This document shows positions 16,920-25,779 of a stretch of DNA of 64,000 bases, piece after piece. The stretch is from PALSA-610 sp038213435 (GTDB lineage: Bacteria; Actinomycetota; Acidimicrobiia; IMCC26256; PALSA-610). Each line of letters begins with the position of its first letter. Within the stretch, counting starts at the first letter, position 1. The stretch is taken from assembly GCA_038213435.1 (NCBI GenBank), contig JBBQTI010000017.1, positions 9,297-73,296 on the forward strand, written 5' to 3'. The notes beneath the pieces were generated by a model. The model ran no database searches and was not told the DNA's origin. It was given only the letters and a program-made list of their open reading frames with translations. The translations under genes were made by a program, and so were the position numbers.

Positions 16920-17804
16920 CTACTGCGCGAGCTCGGGTTCGGCCTCGCTGCCGTACAAGCCGAGCGCGTCGGCCATGCGATCCGTCATGTGATACGTCTC
17001 GGCGCTGGCGGGATACGTCCCCGCGCGCACGTCGGCGCAAAAACGCTGGATCGACTCGGTCGCAAGCAGTTCCAATGCCGCGTACGCCCTGACGAACTTC
17101 GGCGCACGATGGTCGGGACCGGCGAACCCGAGCAGGTCGTGCCAGACGAGCACCTGCCCGTCGCAGTGCCGGCCCGCTCCGATGCCGATGGTAGGTATTG
17201 TCACCGACTCGGTGATCACGCGCGCGACCGCGTCGGGCACGCACTCGAGCACGATCGCGAAACAACCGGCTTCGGCGAGCGCGCACGCGTCGTCGGCCAA
17301 GGCCTTCGCGGTGTCGAGCTCCTTGCCTTGCACCTTGAAACCGCCCAGAGCGTGGATCGACTGCGGAGTCAGTCCGATGTGACCCATGACCGGGATCTCG
17401 GCGTCGAGGATCGCGTGGACCGAGTCGAGTCGCTTGCGCCCGCCTTCGAGTTTCACGGCGCCCGCACCCGCGCGCACGAGGCGGGCCGCGTTGTGCACGG
17501 TCTCCGCGGTGCTCACGTGGTAGCTGAGCCATGGAAGGTCGGCCACGACGAGGGCATGCGGCCGCGTGCGCGCCACCGCGGCGACGTGATGCGCCATGTC
17601 GTCGGTCGTGACCTGCAAGGTGTCGTCGTATCCGAGCACGACCATCGCGACCGAGTCGCCGACCAGGATCAGGTCGACCCCCGCACCGTCGGCGGTGCGT
17701 GCCGAGGGCGCGTCGTATGCCGTCACCATGACCAACGGCGTGCCGTCGCCCTTGCGGGCCACTACGGCGGGCGCGGTCACACGTCGCGCCGAGTTTGCGG
17801 TCAT
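16920..17804 (-). CDS. panB: 3-methyl-2-oxobutanoate hydroxymethyltransferase
   Basis: A 294-residue PanB. The ATG at 17802-17804 is chosen because GGAGG stands eight bases upstream; a GTG five codons earlier overlaps that site. The barrel shows MVTAYDAPSARTADGAGVD, the metal-binding ILVGDSVAMV, VKLEGG, MGHIGLTPQSIHALGG and the catalytic Glu segment FAIVLECVP, then IPTIGIGAG. It transfers a hydroxymethyl group from methylene-tetrahydrofolate to ketoisovalerate, the first step to pantothenate and coenzyme A. panC and panD are not in the window. Confidence 0.97.
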   Translation of the reverse strand: MTANSARRVTAPAVVARKGDGTPLVMVTAYDAPSARTADGAGVDLILVGDSVAMVVLGYDDTLQVTTDDMAHHVAAVARTRPHALVVADLPWLSYHVSTAETVHNAARLVRAGAGAVKLEGGRKRLDSVHAILDAEIPVMGHIGLTPQSIHALGGFKVQGKELDTAKALADDACALAEAGCFAIVLECVPDAVARVITESVTIPTIGIGAGRHCDGQVLVWHDLLGFAGPDHRAPKFVRAYAALELLATESIQRFCADVRAGTYPASAETYHMTDRMADALGLYGSEAEPELAQ

Positions 17805-17957
17805 CTCCGCTACCTCCACCGTCCAGGGCTCGTTCGGCTCCCGGCGGTCCCATCAGCGTAACCCGCGGACGCGCACTCCACCAACGGATCGGTCCGCCGG
17901 TGGGCGGCGGGGTGATCCGTCTGTACGAGGCTGTCCGTCGTCGGAAAGACTGCACGG

Positions 17958-18137
17958 GTGTCCGCCCGCGTGTGCGAGAACTGCGGGATCCTCGACGATG
18001 AGCTCGTGCTCGTCCGGCGTGTCTACGTGGTGCCGCCGTCGTGGGACACGCCCGGGTCGCAGACGGTCATGGCCGAGCCCGAGCTGTGGTGCATCTCGTG
18101 CATCTCGCAATATCCGTGCGAGATCGTCGACGACTGA
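17958..18137 (+). CDS. Small zinc-ribbon-like protein
   Basis: A 59-residue frame from GTG encodes two CxxC pairs, CENCG (residues 6-10) and CISC (45-48), with a further Cys at 54. The spacing suits a single zinc ribbon. Between them is a hydrophobic and charged stretch, ELVLVRRVYVVPPSWDTPGS. It is divergent from panB and convergent with the DUF5318 gene, leaving 27 bases between stops. It is too short to assign by family. The cysteine pattern and codon usage like the neighbours argue that it is real. Confidence 0.55.
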   Translation: MSARVCENCGILDDELVLVRRVYVVPPSWDTPGSQTVMAEPELWCISCISQYPCEIVDD

Positions 18138-18164
18138 TCCGGCGAACGAACCGGCGACCCGACC

Positions 18165-18530
18165 TCAGCTCGCGTGCAGGCGCCCGTGCAGCGACTGCCG
18201 GCGCAGGTGGTTCCACCGGCACTCGACGCAGACCTCGACGTCGTAGCACGCGAATTCGTCGCACGACGCGCCCAGCTTGCGCAGCTCCGCCTGATTGCTG
18301 ATCGCCCGACCGTTGGCCTGCTTCAGCTTCTCGCCGTAGACGTACGAGACGAGGCGCAGGTTCGTCGCGCCGCACACCGGGCATTCGTCGTCGATGTCGG
18401 TGCCGATGAACTGCGCGGCTCGGATCAGCTCCGGATGGGCGTCGCACACGTCGAGGCGGGTGAGCGTCCCCTGCCGGAAATCGCGCAGAACCGCACGGCG
18501 GGCCAGCGCGTAGTCGGTGACGCTCGACAT
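18165..18530 (-). CDS. DUF5318 family protein
   Basis: A 121-residue protein of the actinobacterial DUF5318 group, with VTDYALARRAVLRDFRQGTLTRLDVCDAHPELIRAA at the start, CPVCGATNLRLVSYVYGEKLKQANGR in the middle and VEVCVECRWNHLRRQ near the end. The two CxxC pairs suggest a zinc ribbon. In mycobacteria members of this family are encoded next to padR and ino1, as here, where it is divergent from padR. Its function is unknown; the conserved linkage hints at a role with the inositol-phosphate branch. Confidence 0.8.
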   Translation of the reverse strand: MSSVTDYALARRAVLRDFRQGTLTRLDVCDAHPELIRAAQFIGTDIDDECPVCGATNLRLVSYVYGEKLKQANGRAISNQAELRKLGASCDEFACYDVEVCVECRWNHLRRQSLHGRLHAS

Positions 18531-18671
18531 CGCCGCAAAGTGTAGGTGCGCGTCCGCGCGGATCGAACCGCAAAGTGCGTGCCCGGGGACGACCTGAATG
18601 CATCGGCCCCGCATCGATCCGGAACTGTTCCGCAACCTCGGTCGTCGTCCCCGGCCGGGTGTGGCGGGTAC

Positions 18672-18700
18672 TTGCATCGATATATCGATTCGATATATCG
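18672..18700 (+). promoter_or_regulatory. padR promoter with palindromic operator
   Basis: Two copies of the 10-base palindrome CGATATATCG lie at 18678-18687 and 18691-18700, three bases apart. They overlap a possible promoter: -35 TTGCAT (18672-18677), a 16-base spacer and -10 TATATC (18694-18699). The padR ATG is only eight bases beyond the -10, so the transcript is probably leaderless. The dyad spacing fits PadR dimers, so padR is likely autoregulated together with ino1. DUF5318 diverges from the same region. Confidence 0.65.
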
Positions 18701-18707
18701 TGTGTCT

Positions 18708-19328
18708 ATGTTGGAACTCGCGGTCCTGGGGTTGCTCGCGGAGCAGCCGCGTCACGGCTACGACCTGAAGAAGCGCCTGTCGGAGACGCTGGGGCCGCTC
18801 TGGGGCATCTCGTTCGGATCGCTGTACCCGGCGCTGCGGCGGCTCGAGCGGGCGGGGGCGATCGAAGCCGTCGACGAGAGCGCGACCGCCCCGACGCCTA
18901 CCGGTACCCACGTGCCCACGGGCTCCCTCAAGGGTGATCTGGCCGCGGCCCGCATGCGGCTACGGGCGCGTCCGAGCCGCCGTACCCGCCGGGCGTACGG
19001 CATCACCGATCGTGGGCGGGCGATGTTCGCCGAGCTGCTCACCGACGAGAGCGACGACGACGAGCGGGAATTCGCAGTGAAGCTCTTGTTCTGCGGCCGC
19101 CTCGATCCGGTGGCACGCCTGGCATTCCTCGAACGACGCCGCGCGCAGTTGACGCAACGGTTGGTCGCCGACCGCAAGCCCGCGAACCGCACCATCGACC
19201 GCTACACCCGGTCGCTCCTCGAGCACCGGACCCGGTCCACCCAACACGATCTCGAGTGGATCGCCGATCTGATCGCGCAAGAGCGCGCGGAGCAGATCGG
19301 CGACCGAACCGAAGGAGCAAGCGCATGA
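18708..19328 (+). CDS. PadR family transcriptional regulator
   Basis: A 206-residue PadR protein. Residues 1-95 form the winged helix (MLELAVLGLLAEQPRHGYDLKKRL, SFGSLYPALRRLERAG, then RAYGITDRGRAMFAELL), with a Pro/Thr/Arg-rich insertion of about 45 residues inside the wing. The C-terminal half is the helical dimerisation region. It overlaps ino1 by four bases (ATGA), so both are translated together. The equivalent padR-ino1 pair in mycobacteria regulates inositol-phosphate synthesis, which suggests the same here. The operator immediately upstream supports autoregulation. Confidence 0.9.
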   Translation: MLELAVLGLLAEQPRHGYDLKKRLSETLGPLWGISFGSLYPALRRLERAGAIEAVDESATAPTPTGTHVPTGSLKGDLAAARMRLRARPSRRTRRAYGITDRGRAMFAELLTDESDDDEREFAVKLLFCGRLDPVARLAFLERRRAQLTQRLVADRKPANRTIDRYTRSLLEHRTRSTQHDLEWIADLIAQERAEQIGDRTEGASA

Positions 19329-20416
19329 CCCCCCGCAAGATCTCGCAGAAGACTGTGCGCGTTGCCATCGCCGGAGTCGGCAACTGCGCGAGCAGCCTGG
19401 TACAGGGCGTCCAGTTCTACCGCGACGCCGACCCGGCCGAGCGTGTCCCCGGCCTGATGCACGTCGAGCTCGCCGGCTATCACGTCGGCGACATCGAGTT
19501 CGTCGCCGCATTCGACGTCGACGGCGACAAGGTCGGGATCGACCTCGGCAAGGCGATCTTCACGAGCATCAACAACACGATCAAGTTCGCCGAGGTGCCC
19601 GATCTCGGTGTGATCGTCCAGCGCGCGCCGACGTTCGACGGGCTCGGCAAGTACTACCGCGAGGTCGTAGAGGAATCGCCCGCGGAGCCGGTCGACATCG
19701 CCCAGGCACTCCGCGACGCGCGCGCCGACGTCCTGGTTTCGTACCTCCCGGTCGGCTCGGAAGACGCGCAGAAGCACTACGCCCAGGCCGCGCTCGACGC
19801 GGGCGTCGCGTTCGTCAATGCGATACCGGTGTTCATTGCGAGCAATCCCGAGTGGGCGAAGAAGTTCGAGGACGCCGGCCTGCCGATCATCGGCGACGAC
19901 ATCAAGAGCCAGGTCGGCGCCACCATCACGCACCGCCTGCTCGCCCGGCTGTTCGAAGACCGCGGCCTGGCGATCGACAACACCTACCAGCTGAACTTCG
20001 GCGGCAACATGGACTTCAAGAACATGCTCGAGCGCGAGCGGCTGTTGTCGAAGAAGATCAGCAAGACGCAGTCGGTCACGAGTCAGATCGACCAGGGCAT
20101 CAGCACCGATCACGTGCACATCGGCCCGTCCGATCACGTGCCGTGGCTCAACGACCGGAAATGGGCGTACATCCGCCTCGAGGGCCGCAACTTCGGCGAC
20201 GTGCCCCTCAGCGTCGAGCTCAAGCTCGAGGTCTGGGACTCGCCGAACTCGGCCGGGGTGATCATCGACGCGGTGCGGTGCGCGAAGGTCGCTCTCGACC
20301 GCGGCATCGGCGGCCCGCTGCTCGGCCCGTCGGCGTACTTCATGAAGTCGCCACCCGTGCAGTACCACGACGACGAAGCGCACCGCATGGTCGAGGAGTT
20401 CGCTTCGGGCGCGTAG
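19325..20416 (+). CDS. ino1: Inositol-3-phosphate synthase
   Basis: A 363-residue actinobacterial-type enzyme with an N-terminal NAD-binding motif (VAIAGVGNCASSLVQG), FDVDGDKVGIDL, SYLPVGSEDAQKHYA, and the catalytic region with IGDDIKSQVGATITHR, NTYQLNFGGNMDFKNM and SKKISKTQSVTS. It isomerises glucose-6-phosphate to inositol-3-phosphate, the entry to phosphatidylinositol and mycothiol. The start overlaps the padR stop as ATGA. PadR and the upstream operator probably control it. Length and motifs are normal. Confidence 0.95.
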   Translation: MTPRKISQKTVRVAIAGVGNCASSLVQGVQFYRDADPAERVPGLMHVELAGYHVGDIEFVAAFDVDGDKVGIDLGKAIFTSINNTIKFAEVPDLGVIVQRAPTFDGLGKYYREVVEESPAEPVDIAQALRDARADVLVSYLPVGSEDAQKHYAQAALDAGVAFVNAIPVFIASNPEWAKKFEDAGLPIIGDDIKSQVGATITHRLLARLFEDRGLAIDNTYQLNFGGNMDFKNMLERERLLSKKISKTQSVTSQIDQGISTDHVHIGPSDHVPWLNDRKWAYIRLEGRNFGDVPLSVELKLEVWDSPNSAGVIIDAVRCAKVALDRGIGGPLLGPSAYFMKSPPVQYHDDEAHRMVEEFASGA

Positions 20417-20498
20417 ACCGCTCGGCGGGCAAGAATGCGGCCATGACGAATCGCGACGCGCGCCCCGAGATCACGTTCGAGCAGAAGGCCGTTGCCTC

Positions 20499-21230
20499 GT
20501 GAACACCGAGGTGTGGGATCGGATCGCCGCGCGGGACCGGACCGTCGACGTCGACGTGATCCCCGACGCGGTCGTGTACGCGCCCGGCGGGCCCACCGAG
20601 GCCGACCTGCGCCTGTTCGGCGATGTCGCCGACAAGCGCGTTCTCGATCTCGGAACCGGCGCCGGTGCGAACGCGATCGCGCTCGCCCGCCAGGGCGCGC
20701 ACGTGATCGCGGTCGACCGATCGGTCGCCCAACTGGCGCGCGCCCGCAAGCTCGCCGCCGCGACCGAGGTACGGGTCGAGTGGCACGAGTGCGACGTCGC
20801 CGACCTCGCCTTCCTGCGCGCCGACTCCATCGACCTCGCCTTGGCGACGGGTGTCATGGGAGAGGTCGAGGACATCGACCGCGTCCTGCGCCAGGTGCAC
20901 CGCGTACTCCGGCCCGGCGCGGCCTTCGTGTTCTCCCACGACCACCCGATGGCGCTCGCGGTCGGGCGGGAAGGCGAGGCGCCGGGTGCGCTGCCGCTGG
21001 GCGCGCTCGAGGTCCGGCGCTCGTACTTCGACAACCAGCCGGTCGACGTGACCCACGACGGCGAGCGCATCCAGATCTGGGCCCGCACGATGGCCCAGGT
21101 CTTCGCCTCGCTCCACCGCGCCGGCTACCGCGTCGAGCTGCTGCTCGAACCCGAGCCGGGGGGCTCCCGCGATCCCGGGCCGGAACTCCCGCGCGTCGTC
21201 ATATGGCGCGCGCGCAAAGAAGGCGTCTAG
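20499..21230 (+). CDS. SAM-dependent methyltransferase (class I)
   Basis: A 243-residue class I methyltransferase starting at GTG. Motif I is RVLDLGTGAGANAIALARQG (about residues 47-66), followed by the acidic VIAVDRS, the loop HECDVADL and post motif LRQVHRVLRPGAAFVFSHDHP. It should transfer a methyl group from S-adenosylmethionine to an unknown small molecule. It follows ino1 by 82 bases; a 19-codon frame between them ends in TGA overlapping the GTG start. Its end overlaps the convergent pcnA by four bases. Confidence 0.85.
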   Translation: MNTEVWDRIAARDRTVDVDVIPDAVVYAPGGPTEADLRLFGDVADKRVLDLGTGAGANAIALARQGAHVIAVDRSVAQLARARKLAAATEVRVEWHECDVADLAFLRADSIDLALATGVMGEVEDIDRVLRQVHRVLRPGAAFVFSHDHPMALAVGREGEAPGALPLGALEVRRSYFDNQPVDVTHDGERIQIWARTMAQVFASLHRAGYRVELLLEPEPGGSRDPGPELPRVVIWRARKEGV

Positions 21231-22684
21231 GCCTCTCGCGAGCCCGGAGCTTCGGCGCGGCCCGCCTCGGACGGCTCGAGACCGCGTTGGCGCGCCCACG
21301 CGGTGAGCCGGGCGGAACCCTCGTCGTCGGTCATGGGGCCTTCCTCGAGACGGAGCTCGAGAAGGAAGTCGAGTGCCTCTCCGACGACCGGGCCCGGCGG
21401 GACGCCGAGGAACCGCATCACCTGGTTACCGTCGAGCGCGGGCCGGATCTTCGCGAGCTCTTCGCGTTCACGCAGCTCGGCGATGCGCGCGACGAGCTCG
21501 TCCATGCGCCGCCCGAGTGCCTCGGCCTTGCGGGCGTCGCGCGTCGTGCAGTCGCAACGGGTGAGCTCGTTCAAGTCGTCGAGCAACGGGCCGGCGTCGC
21601 GTACGTAGCGACGGACGGCGCTGTCGGTCCAGCCCATGCGATAGGTGTGGAAGCGCAGGTGCAGCTCGACGAGCCGGGTGACGTCGTTGACGAGATCGTT
21701 CGGGTAGCGCAGCCCGAGCATCCGTTCGCGAGCCATCCGCGCGCCGACGACCTCGTGATGATGAAACGTCACGCCCTGCGGGCCGTAGCCGCGTGTGCGC
21801 GGCTTGCCTACGTCGTGCAACAGCGCGGCAAGCCGGATCCGCAGTCTCGGCGACGTCTTCGCGACGACCGCGATCGTGTGCGCGAGCACATCCTTGTGCC
21901 GGTGGATCGGGTCCTGCTCGAGCCTCATCGCGTTCAGCTCCGGCAGGAACTCGTCCGCCAGTCCCGTCCTCGCGCTCAACCACAGTCCGGACGAGGGATC
22001 GCCGGCGCCGAGCAGCTTCGAGAGCTCGTCACGCACACGCTCGGCGCTCACGATCTTCAGCCGCTCGTGCATCTGCTCGATCGCGCGGACGAGCTTGACG
22101 TCGGGCTCGACGCCCAACGTCGCGGCGAACCGCGCGGCTCGCAACATCCGCAACGGGTCGTCCTCGAACGAGACCTCGGGCGCGAGCGGCGTCCGCAGCC
22201 GACGCGCGGCGAGATCGGAAAGACCATCGAAGGGATCGATGATCCGGTGACCAGCGCCGGTGACGTCGTCGAGCGCGATCGCCATCGCGTTTATCGTGAA
22301 GTCGCGCCGCGAGAGGTCGGCCTCGACGTCGTCGGAGTACGTCACCTCCGGCTTTCGGCTCTCCGGGCGGTACACATCCGCCCGGAAGGTCGTGATCTCG
22401 AAGCGCTCGCCGCCCTTTTCGCAACCGACGGTGCCGAAGCGCTGACCTTGCAGCCAGACGGCGTCGGCCCAGGGACGCACCACGGATTCGATGGTTTCGG
22501 GACGCGCGTCGGTGGCGATGTCGACGTCGACGATGTCGCGATCGAGCATCGCGTCGCGCACGCTGCCGCCGACGAGATATGTCCGGTGGCCGGCGGCTCT
22601 CAGGCGCGCCGCGAGTTGCTGCGTCGGTGAATCCGACACGAAGAACCGCTCGAGACGGGGAGGAACCGCGGCCACAGCCGCCAT
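21227..22684 (-). CDS. pcnA: CCA tRNA nucleotidyltransferase (HD-type)
   Basis: A 485-residue enzyme with the class II nucleotidyltransferase head: YLVGGSVRDAMLDRDIVDVDIATDA with the metal-binding DVD, EITTFRADV, and RRDFTINAMA. The RNA-binding FEDDPLRMLRAARFAATL segment follows, then an HD domain (AALLHDVGKPRTR, with further His at VTFHHHEVV). It adds or repairs the 3' CCA end of tRNAs; the tRNA genes seen here do not encode CCA. In mycobacteria this gene marks the left flank of the origin cluster, matching its place here. Confidence 0.93.
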   Translation of the reverse strand: MAAVAAVPPRLERFFVSDSPTQQLAARLRAAGHRTYLVGGSVRDAMLDRDIVDVDIATDARPETIESVVRPWADAVWLQGQRFGTVGCEKGGERFEITTFRADVYRPESRKPEVTYSDDVEADLSRRDFTINAMAIALDDVTGAGHRIIDPFDGLSDLAARRLRTPLAPEVSFEDDPLRMLRAARFAATLGVEPDVKLVRAIEQMHERLKIVSAERVRDELSKLLGAGDPSSGLWLSARTGLADEFLPELNAMRLEQDPIHRHKDVLAHTIAVVAKTSPRLRIRLAALLHDVGKPRTRGYGPQGVTFHHHEVVGARMARERMLGLRYPNDLVNDVTRLVELHLRFHTYRMGWTDSAVRRYVRDAGPLLDDLNELTRCDCTTRDARKAEALGRRMDELVARIAELREREELAKIRPALDGNQVMRFLGVPPGPVVGEALDFLLELRLEEGPMTDDEGSARLTAWARQRGLEPSEAGRAEAPGSREA

Positions 22685-22704
22685 TGTGGCGCAGCGCGCC
22701 GAAA

Positions 22705-23805
22705 TTACTGGCCTGCAGCGACCTCTTCGGCCGCGACCTCCATCGTGTACTGCTCGATCATCAGGCGCAGGTCGTGGGGGGTGGTCGAGGCGGCGATCGC
22801 CTCCCGCAGGTCGATGGTCCCCTGCTTGTACAGGCCGAGCAGGCTCTGGTCGAACGTCTGCATGCCGTAGTACTCGCCCTCGGCGATGATGCTCTCGATC
22901 TCGTGCGTCTCGTCGGGGTTCACGATCTTGTCGAATATGCGGCCCGTCGACACCAGCACCTCGACTGCCGGTGCGCGGCCGCCGGCTCGCTTCTCCACGA
23001 GGCGCTGGCTCACGATGCCGCGCAGGGAGCCTGCGAGCGACATACGCACCTGCCGCTGCTCGTGCGGCGCGAAGAAGTCGATGATCCGGTTGATCGAATC
23101 GGTCGCGCTGATGGTGTGCAACGTCGAGAACACGAGGTGGCCCGTCTCGGCCGCGGTGAGCGCGGTCTTGACCGTCTCGACATCGCGGACCTCACCCACG
23201 AGGATGACGTCCGGGTCCTGACGGAGCACGCGCTTCAGCGCGGAGTGGAAGTCGGCCGTGTCGGTCCCGACCTCGCGCTGGTTGACGATCGAGCTCTTGT
23301 CGGCGTGGAGGATCTCGATCGGGTCCTCGATCGTCACGATGTGCCGGTTGTAGTTGTCGTTGATGAAGTCGATCATCGAGCCGAGTGTCGTCGTCTTGCC
23401 GGAGCCCGTAGGTCCGGTGACGAGGACGAGGCCGCGTTGGTGATCCGTGAGCTTGCGAACGACGGGCGGCAACCCGAGCGCCTCGAACGTCGGGATGTCG
23501 CTTTGGACGCGCCGCAACACGAGGCCGACCGAGCCGCGCTGGCGCATCACGTTGACGCGGAAGCGACCGAGGCCCGATACGGAGTACGCGAAGTCGGCCT
23601 CGGAACTGGCGATGAACTCCTCGGCCCGCTGCTTCGGCATGATCGCGAACGCAATCCGCTCGGTCTCCACCGGCGACACCGCGGCGAGATCGGTCCGATC
23701 GAGCCGGCCGTCGACGCGAATGAACGGCGGCGAACCGACCTTGATGTGTACGTCCGAAGCTCCCCGCTCTACGGCGTGGCGAAGCAGCTGATCGAGGTCC
23801 AACAC
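22705..23805 (-). CDS. pilT: PilT-type twitching/retraction ATPase
   Basis: A 366-residue PilT family ATPase. The GTG at 23803-23805 has AAAGGAG ten bases upstream. Residues 1-120 form the N-terminal domain (LLRHAVERGASDVHIKVGSPPFIRVDG); Walker A is GPTGSGKTTT (131-140), followed by the Asp box TIEDPIEILH, Walker B DVILVGEVRD and the His box TGHLVFSTLHT. Such ATPases depolymerise type IV pili at the inner membrane. No other pilus gene (pilA, B, C, M-Q) is in the window, so the rest of the machine must be elsewhere or the ATPase serves another secretion system. Confidence 0.9.
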   Translation of the reverse strand: MLDLDQLLRHAVERGASDVHIKVGSPPFIRVDGRLDRTDLAAVSPVETERIAFAIMPKQRAEEFIASSEADFAYSVSGLGRFRVNVMRQRGSVGLVLRRVQSDIPTFEALGLPPVVRKLTDHQRGLVLVTGPTGSGKTTTLGSMIDFINDNYNRHIVTIEDPIEILHADKSSIVNQREVGTDTADFHSALKRVLRQDPDVILVGEVRDVETVKTALTAAETGHLVFSTLHTISATDSINRIIDFFAPHEQRQVRMSLAGSLRGIVSQRLVEKRAGGRAPAVEVLVSTGRIFDKIVNPDETHEIESIIAEGEYYGMQTFDQSLLGLYKQGTIDLREAIAASTTPHDLRLMIEQYTMEVAAEEVAAGQ

Positions 23806-23992
23806 TGGCGTGACACTCCTTTCGGGCCGTGGATTCCGCCTCCCTTGCGGCGTGCGGCATCGCGGCCTCGGCCTTCCCGTTCTCGATCGGCACGAGATGG
23901 CCGCCTCTGGAGGACAGCCGACGGAGAAATGCGGCACGTCGGAGAAAATGTCCGGCGTCATGCTGCGTTCAGGCGGACGCTCGACCCGACGA

Positions 23993-25009
23993 TCAGCTCG
24001 ACGCGAACGGCTCGCCGGCGTGGAGATCACGCGCCGCGTCCACAACGCGCCGGCCGGGGCCGTTCGCCGTCGTGGGCTCGAGCCGCTTCGGCCGGCCCAG
24101 GAGGGTGGAGACGGTCGCGGCCGTCGAGACCCGCAGCGCATCGAGGTCGTACCCGCCCTCGAGAAACAGCACGAGCCGGCGGGGCGGCGCGAGCGCCATG
24201 ATCCGGGCCGTGAGATCGACGTAGTCGCCGGCCGAGAGCCCGAGGCCGGTCAGCGGATCGGCCCGGTGCGCGTCGTACCCGGCCGACACGAGCACCCAGG
24301 TCGGCGCGAAGCGCTCGGCGAGCGGCTCGACGATGTTGTCGATCGCATCGAGATACACGTCGCCCGTGGCGCCCGCCGGAAGAGGGAAGTTCACCGTCGT
24401 ACCGGCGCCCGCGCCGGCACCGGCCTCGGTGAGGCGACCCGTGCCGGGATACAACGGCCACTCGTGCATCGACACGTACATGACGGAGCCGTCGGCGTAG
24501 AAGATGTCCTGGGTGCCGTTGCCGTGGTGCGCGTCCCAATCGACGATGAGCACACGCTCGCCGCGCGCGCGCAACGCGGCGGCGGTCACGGCCACGTTGT
24601 TCAACAGACAAAAGCCCATCGCGCGCTCCGCGACCGCGTGATGCCCGGGCGGTCGTACCGCACAGAACGCGAAGTCGCCGTCGCCGCGTTCGAGCGCGTC
24701 CGACGCCTCGAGGCCGCTGCCGGCCGCGAGGAGCGCGGCATCCCACGACGCAGCCGACGCCCCCGTGTCCGCGTCCAGGTGCCCGCCACCCTCCAGACAG
24801 AATCGCTCGAGGTAATCGAGATACGCGGCGGTGTGCACGCGCTCGAGCTCGGCCCGGGTCGCCCGCCGCGGCGCGAGCCGGCGCCGGGCATCGGGGGTCG
24901 AGCCGGCGTCGAGCCCGGCGAGCACCGCCCGCACGCGGGCCGGGCGCTCCGGATGGCTGCGGCCGGCGTCGTGATCCTCGAAGCGGGCGTCGGTCGCGAC
25001 CAGGAGCAC
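23993..25009 (-). CDS. Histone deacetylase family (AcuC/APAH-like) hydrolase
   Basis: A 338-residue arginase-fold deacetylase starting at GTG. Signature elements in order are HDAGRSHPERPARV, AVRPPGHHAVAERAMGFCLLNNVAV with the catalytic His pair, VLIVDWDAHHGNGTQDIFY carrying the zinc Asp and His, and LVSAGYDAHRADPL with the second zinc Asp; it ends FLEGGYDLDAL. Bacterial members deacetylate acetyl-lysine proteins, acetylpolyamines or acetoin-related substrates; specificity is unknown. It is upstream of pilT with a 187-base gap and divergent from the acetyltransferase gene, so opposing acetylation functions may be paired by chance or design. Confidence 0.9.
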   Translation of the reverse strand: MLLVATDARFEDHDAGRSHPERPARVRAVLAGLDAGSTPDARRRLAPRRATRAELERVHTAAYLDYLERFCLEGGGHLDADTGASAASWDAALLAAGSGLEASDALERGDGDFAFCAVRPPGHHAVAERAMGFCLLNNVAVTAAALRARGERVLIVDWDAHHGNGTQDIFYADGSVMYVSMHEWPLYPGTGRLTEAGAGAGAGTTVNFPLPAGATGDVYLDAIDNIVEPLAERFAPTWVLVSAGYDAHRADPLTGLGLSAGDYVDLTARIMALAPPRRLVLFLEGGYDLDALRVSTAATVSTLLGRPKRLEPTTANGPGRRVVDAARDLHAGEPFASS

Positions 25010-25077
25010 GCGTCGAGGCTACTGAACCGTCGCGATGGCCGGCCCGGCGCCCGCTCTCGTCGCTACGCTCGCCGCCG

Positions 25078-25779
25078 GTGAAGGCGCACCGGGCGCAGTC
25101 GTACCGATTTCGTGGGGGCGTCGCCCGGGTCGCGGCGTGGCACGGCCGGACGGACGTCGCATCGATGGCGTTGCACGGCCCCGACGCGCCATCGCCCCGC
25201 GCGCTGCGCCGGCTGCTCGAGCGATTGCGGGAAGCGGGCTACCGCGAGGTCGTCACGAACGCCCTCGGGCCGGACACGAGCCTGCCCCTGGTCGACGTCG
25301 GCTTCGCGGTGAAAGGTCGCTTGCACCTTCTCGCCCACGACCTCGCGAGCGTCCCTTCGCAGAGCGGACGAACCCGGCGGGCGACTCGAGCTGATCGCGA
25401 CGCGCTCCTCGCGGCGGACGCCGCCGCGTTCGACGAGTTCTGGCGTTTCGACGCACTCGGCCTGCGGGAAGCGATACGAGCGACTCGGCGCCCGCACCTG
25501 CGCGTGGCTCCCGCGCCGCACGACCCTCGCGGATACGGGCTGTTCGGTCGCGCCGGGAGCGCCGGCTACGTCCAACGGCTGGCGGTCGCACCGGAGTACC
25601 AACGGCGCGGCCTCGGGCAGGTTTTGCTGACCGACGGTTTGCGGCGGCTTCGATCGCACGGCGCAAAGCGTGTGTACGTCAACACGCAAGAGGACAACGA
25701 TCGAGCGCTCGCGCTGTACCTACGTGCCGGGTTCCGGCGACTGCCCGTGGGCCTCCACGTTTTGGGTCGCGAACTGTGA
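25078..25779 (+). CDS. GNAT family N-acetyltransferase
   Basis: A 233-residue acetyltransferase. The acetyl-CoA-binding region is clear: VQRLAVAPEYQRRGLGQVLLTDGLRRL, with the QRRGLG loop, then VYVNTQEDNDRALALYLRAGFRRLP. The N-terminal half (residues 1-100) resembles a second, degenerate GNAT-like module. The GTG start is 69 bases from the divergent deacetylase start. The stop codon overlaps the start of the DUF6049 gene, indicating coupled translation. In the mycobacterial arrangement a Nudix gene occupies this position, so the acetyltransferase is a local replacement. Confidence 0.85.
   Translation: MKAHRAQSYRFRGGVARVAAWHGRTDVASMALHGPDAPSPRALRRLLERLREAGYREVVTNALGPDTSLPLVDVGFAVKGRLHLLAHDLASVPSQSGRTRRATRADRDALLAADAAAFDEFWRFDALGLREAIRATRRPHLRVAPAPHDPRGYGLFGRAGSAGYVQRLAVAPEYQRRGLGQVLLTDGLRRLRSHGAKRVYVNTQEDNDRALALYLRAGFRRLPVGLHVLGREL

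Noticed and set aside
20492..22630. A 712-codon plus-strand frame opposite the methyltransferase and pcnA
   Set aside because: Arg-rich shadow without motifs; both real genes have clear domains.
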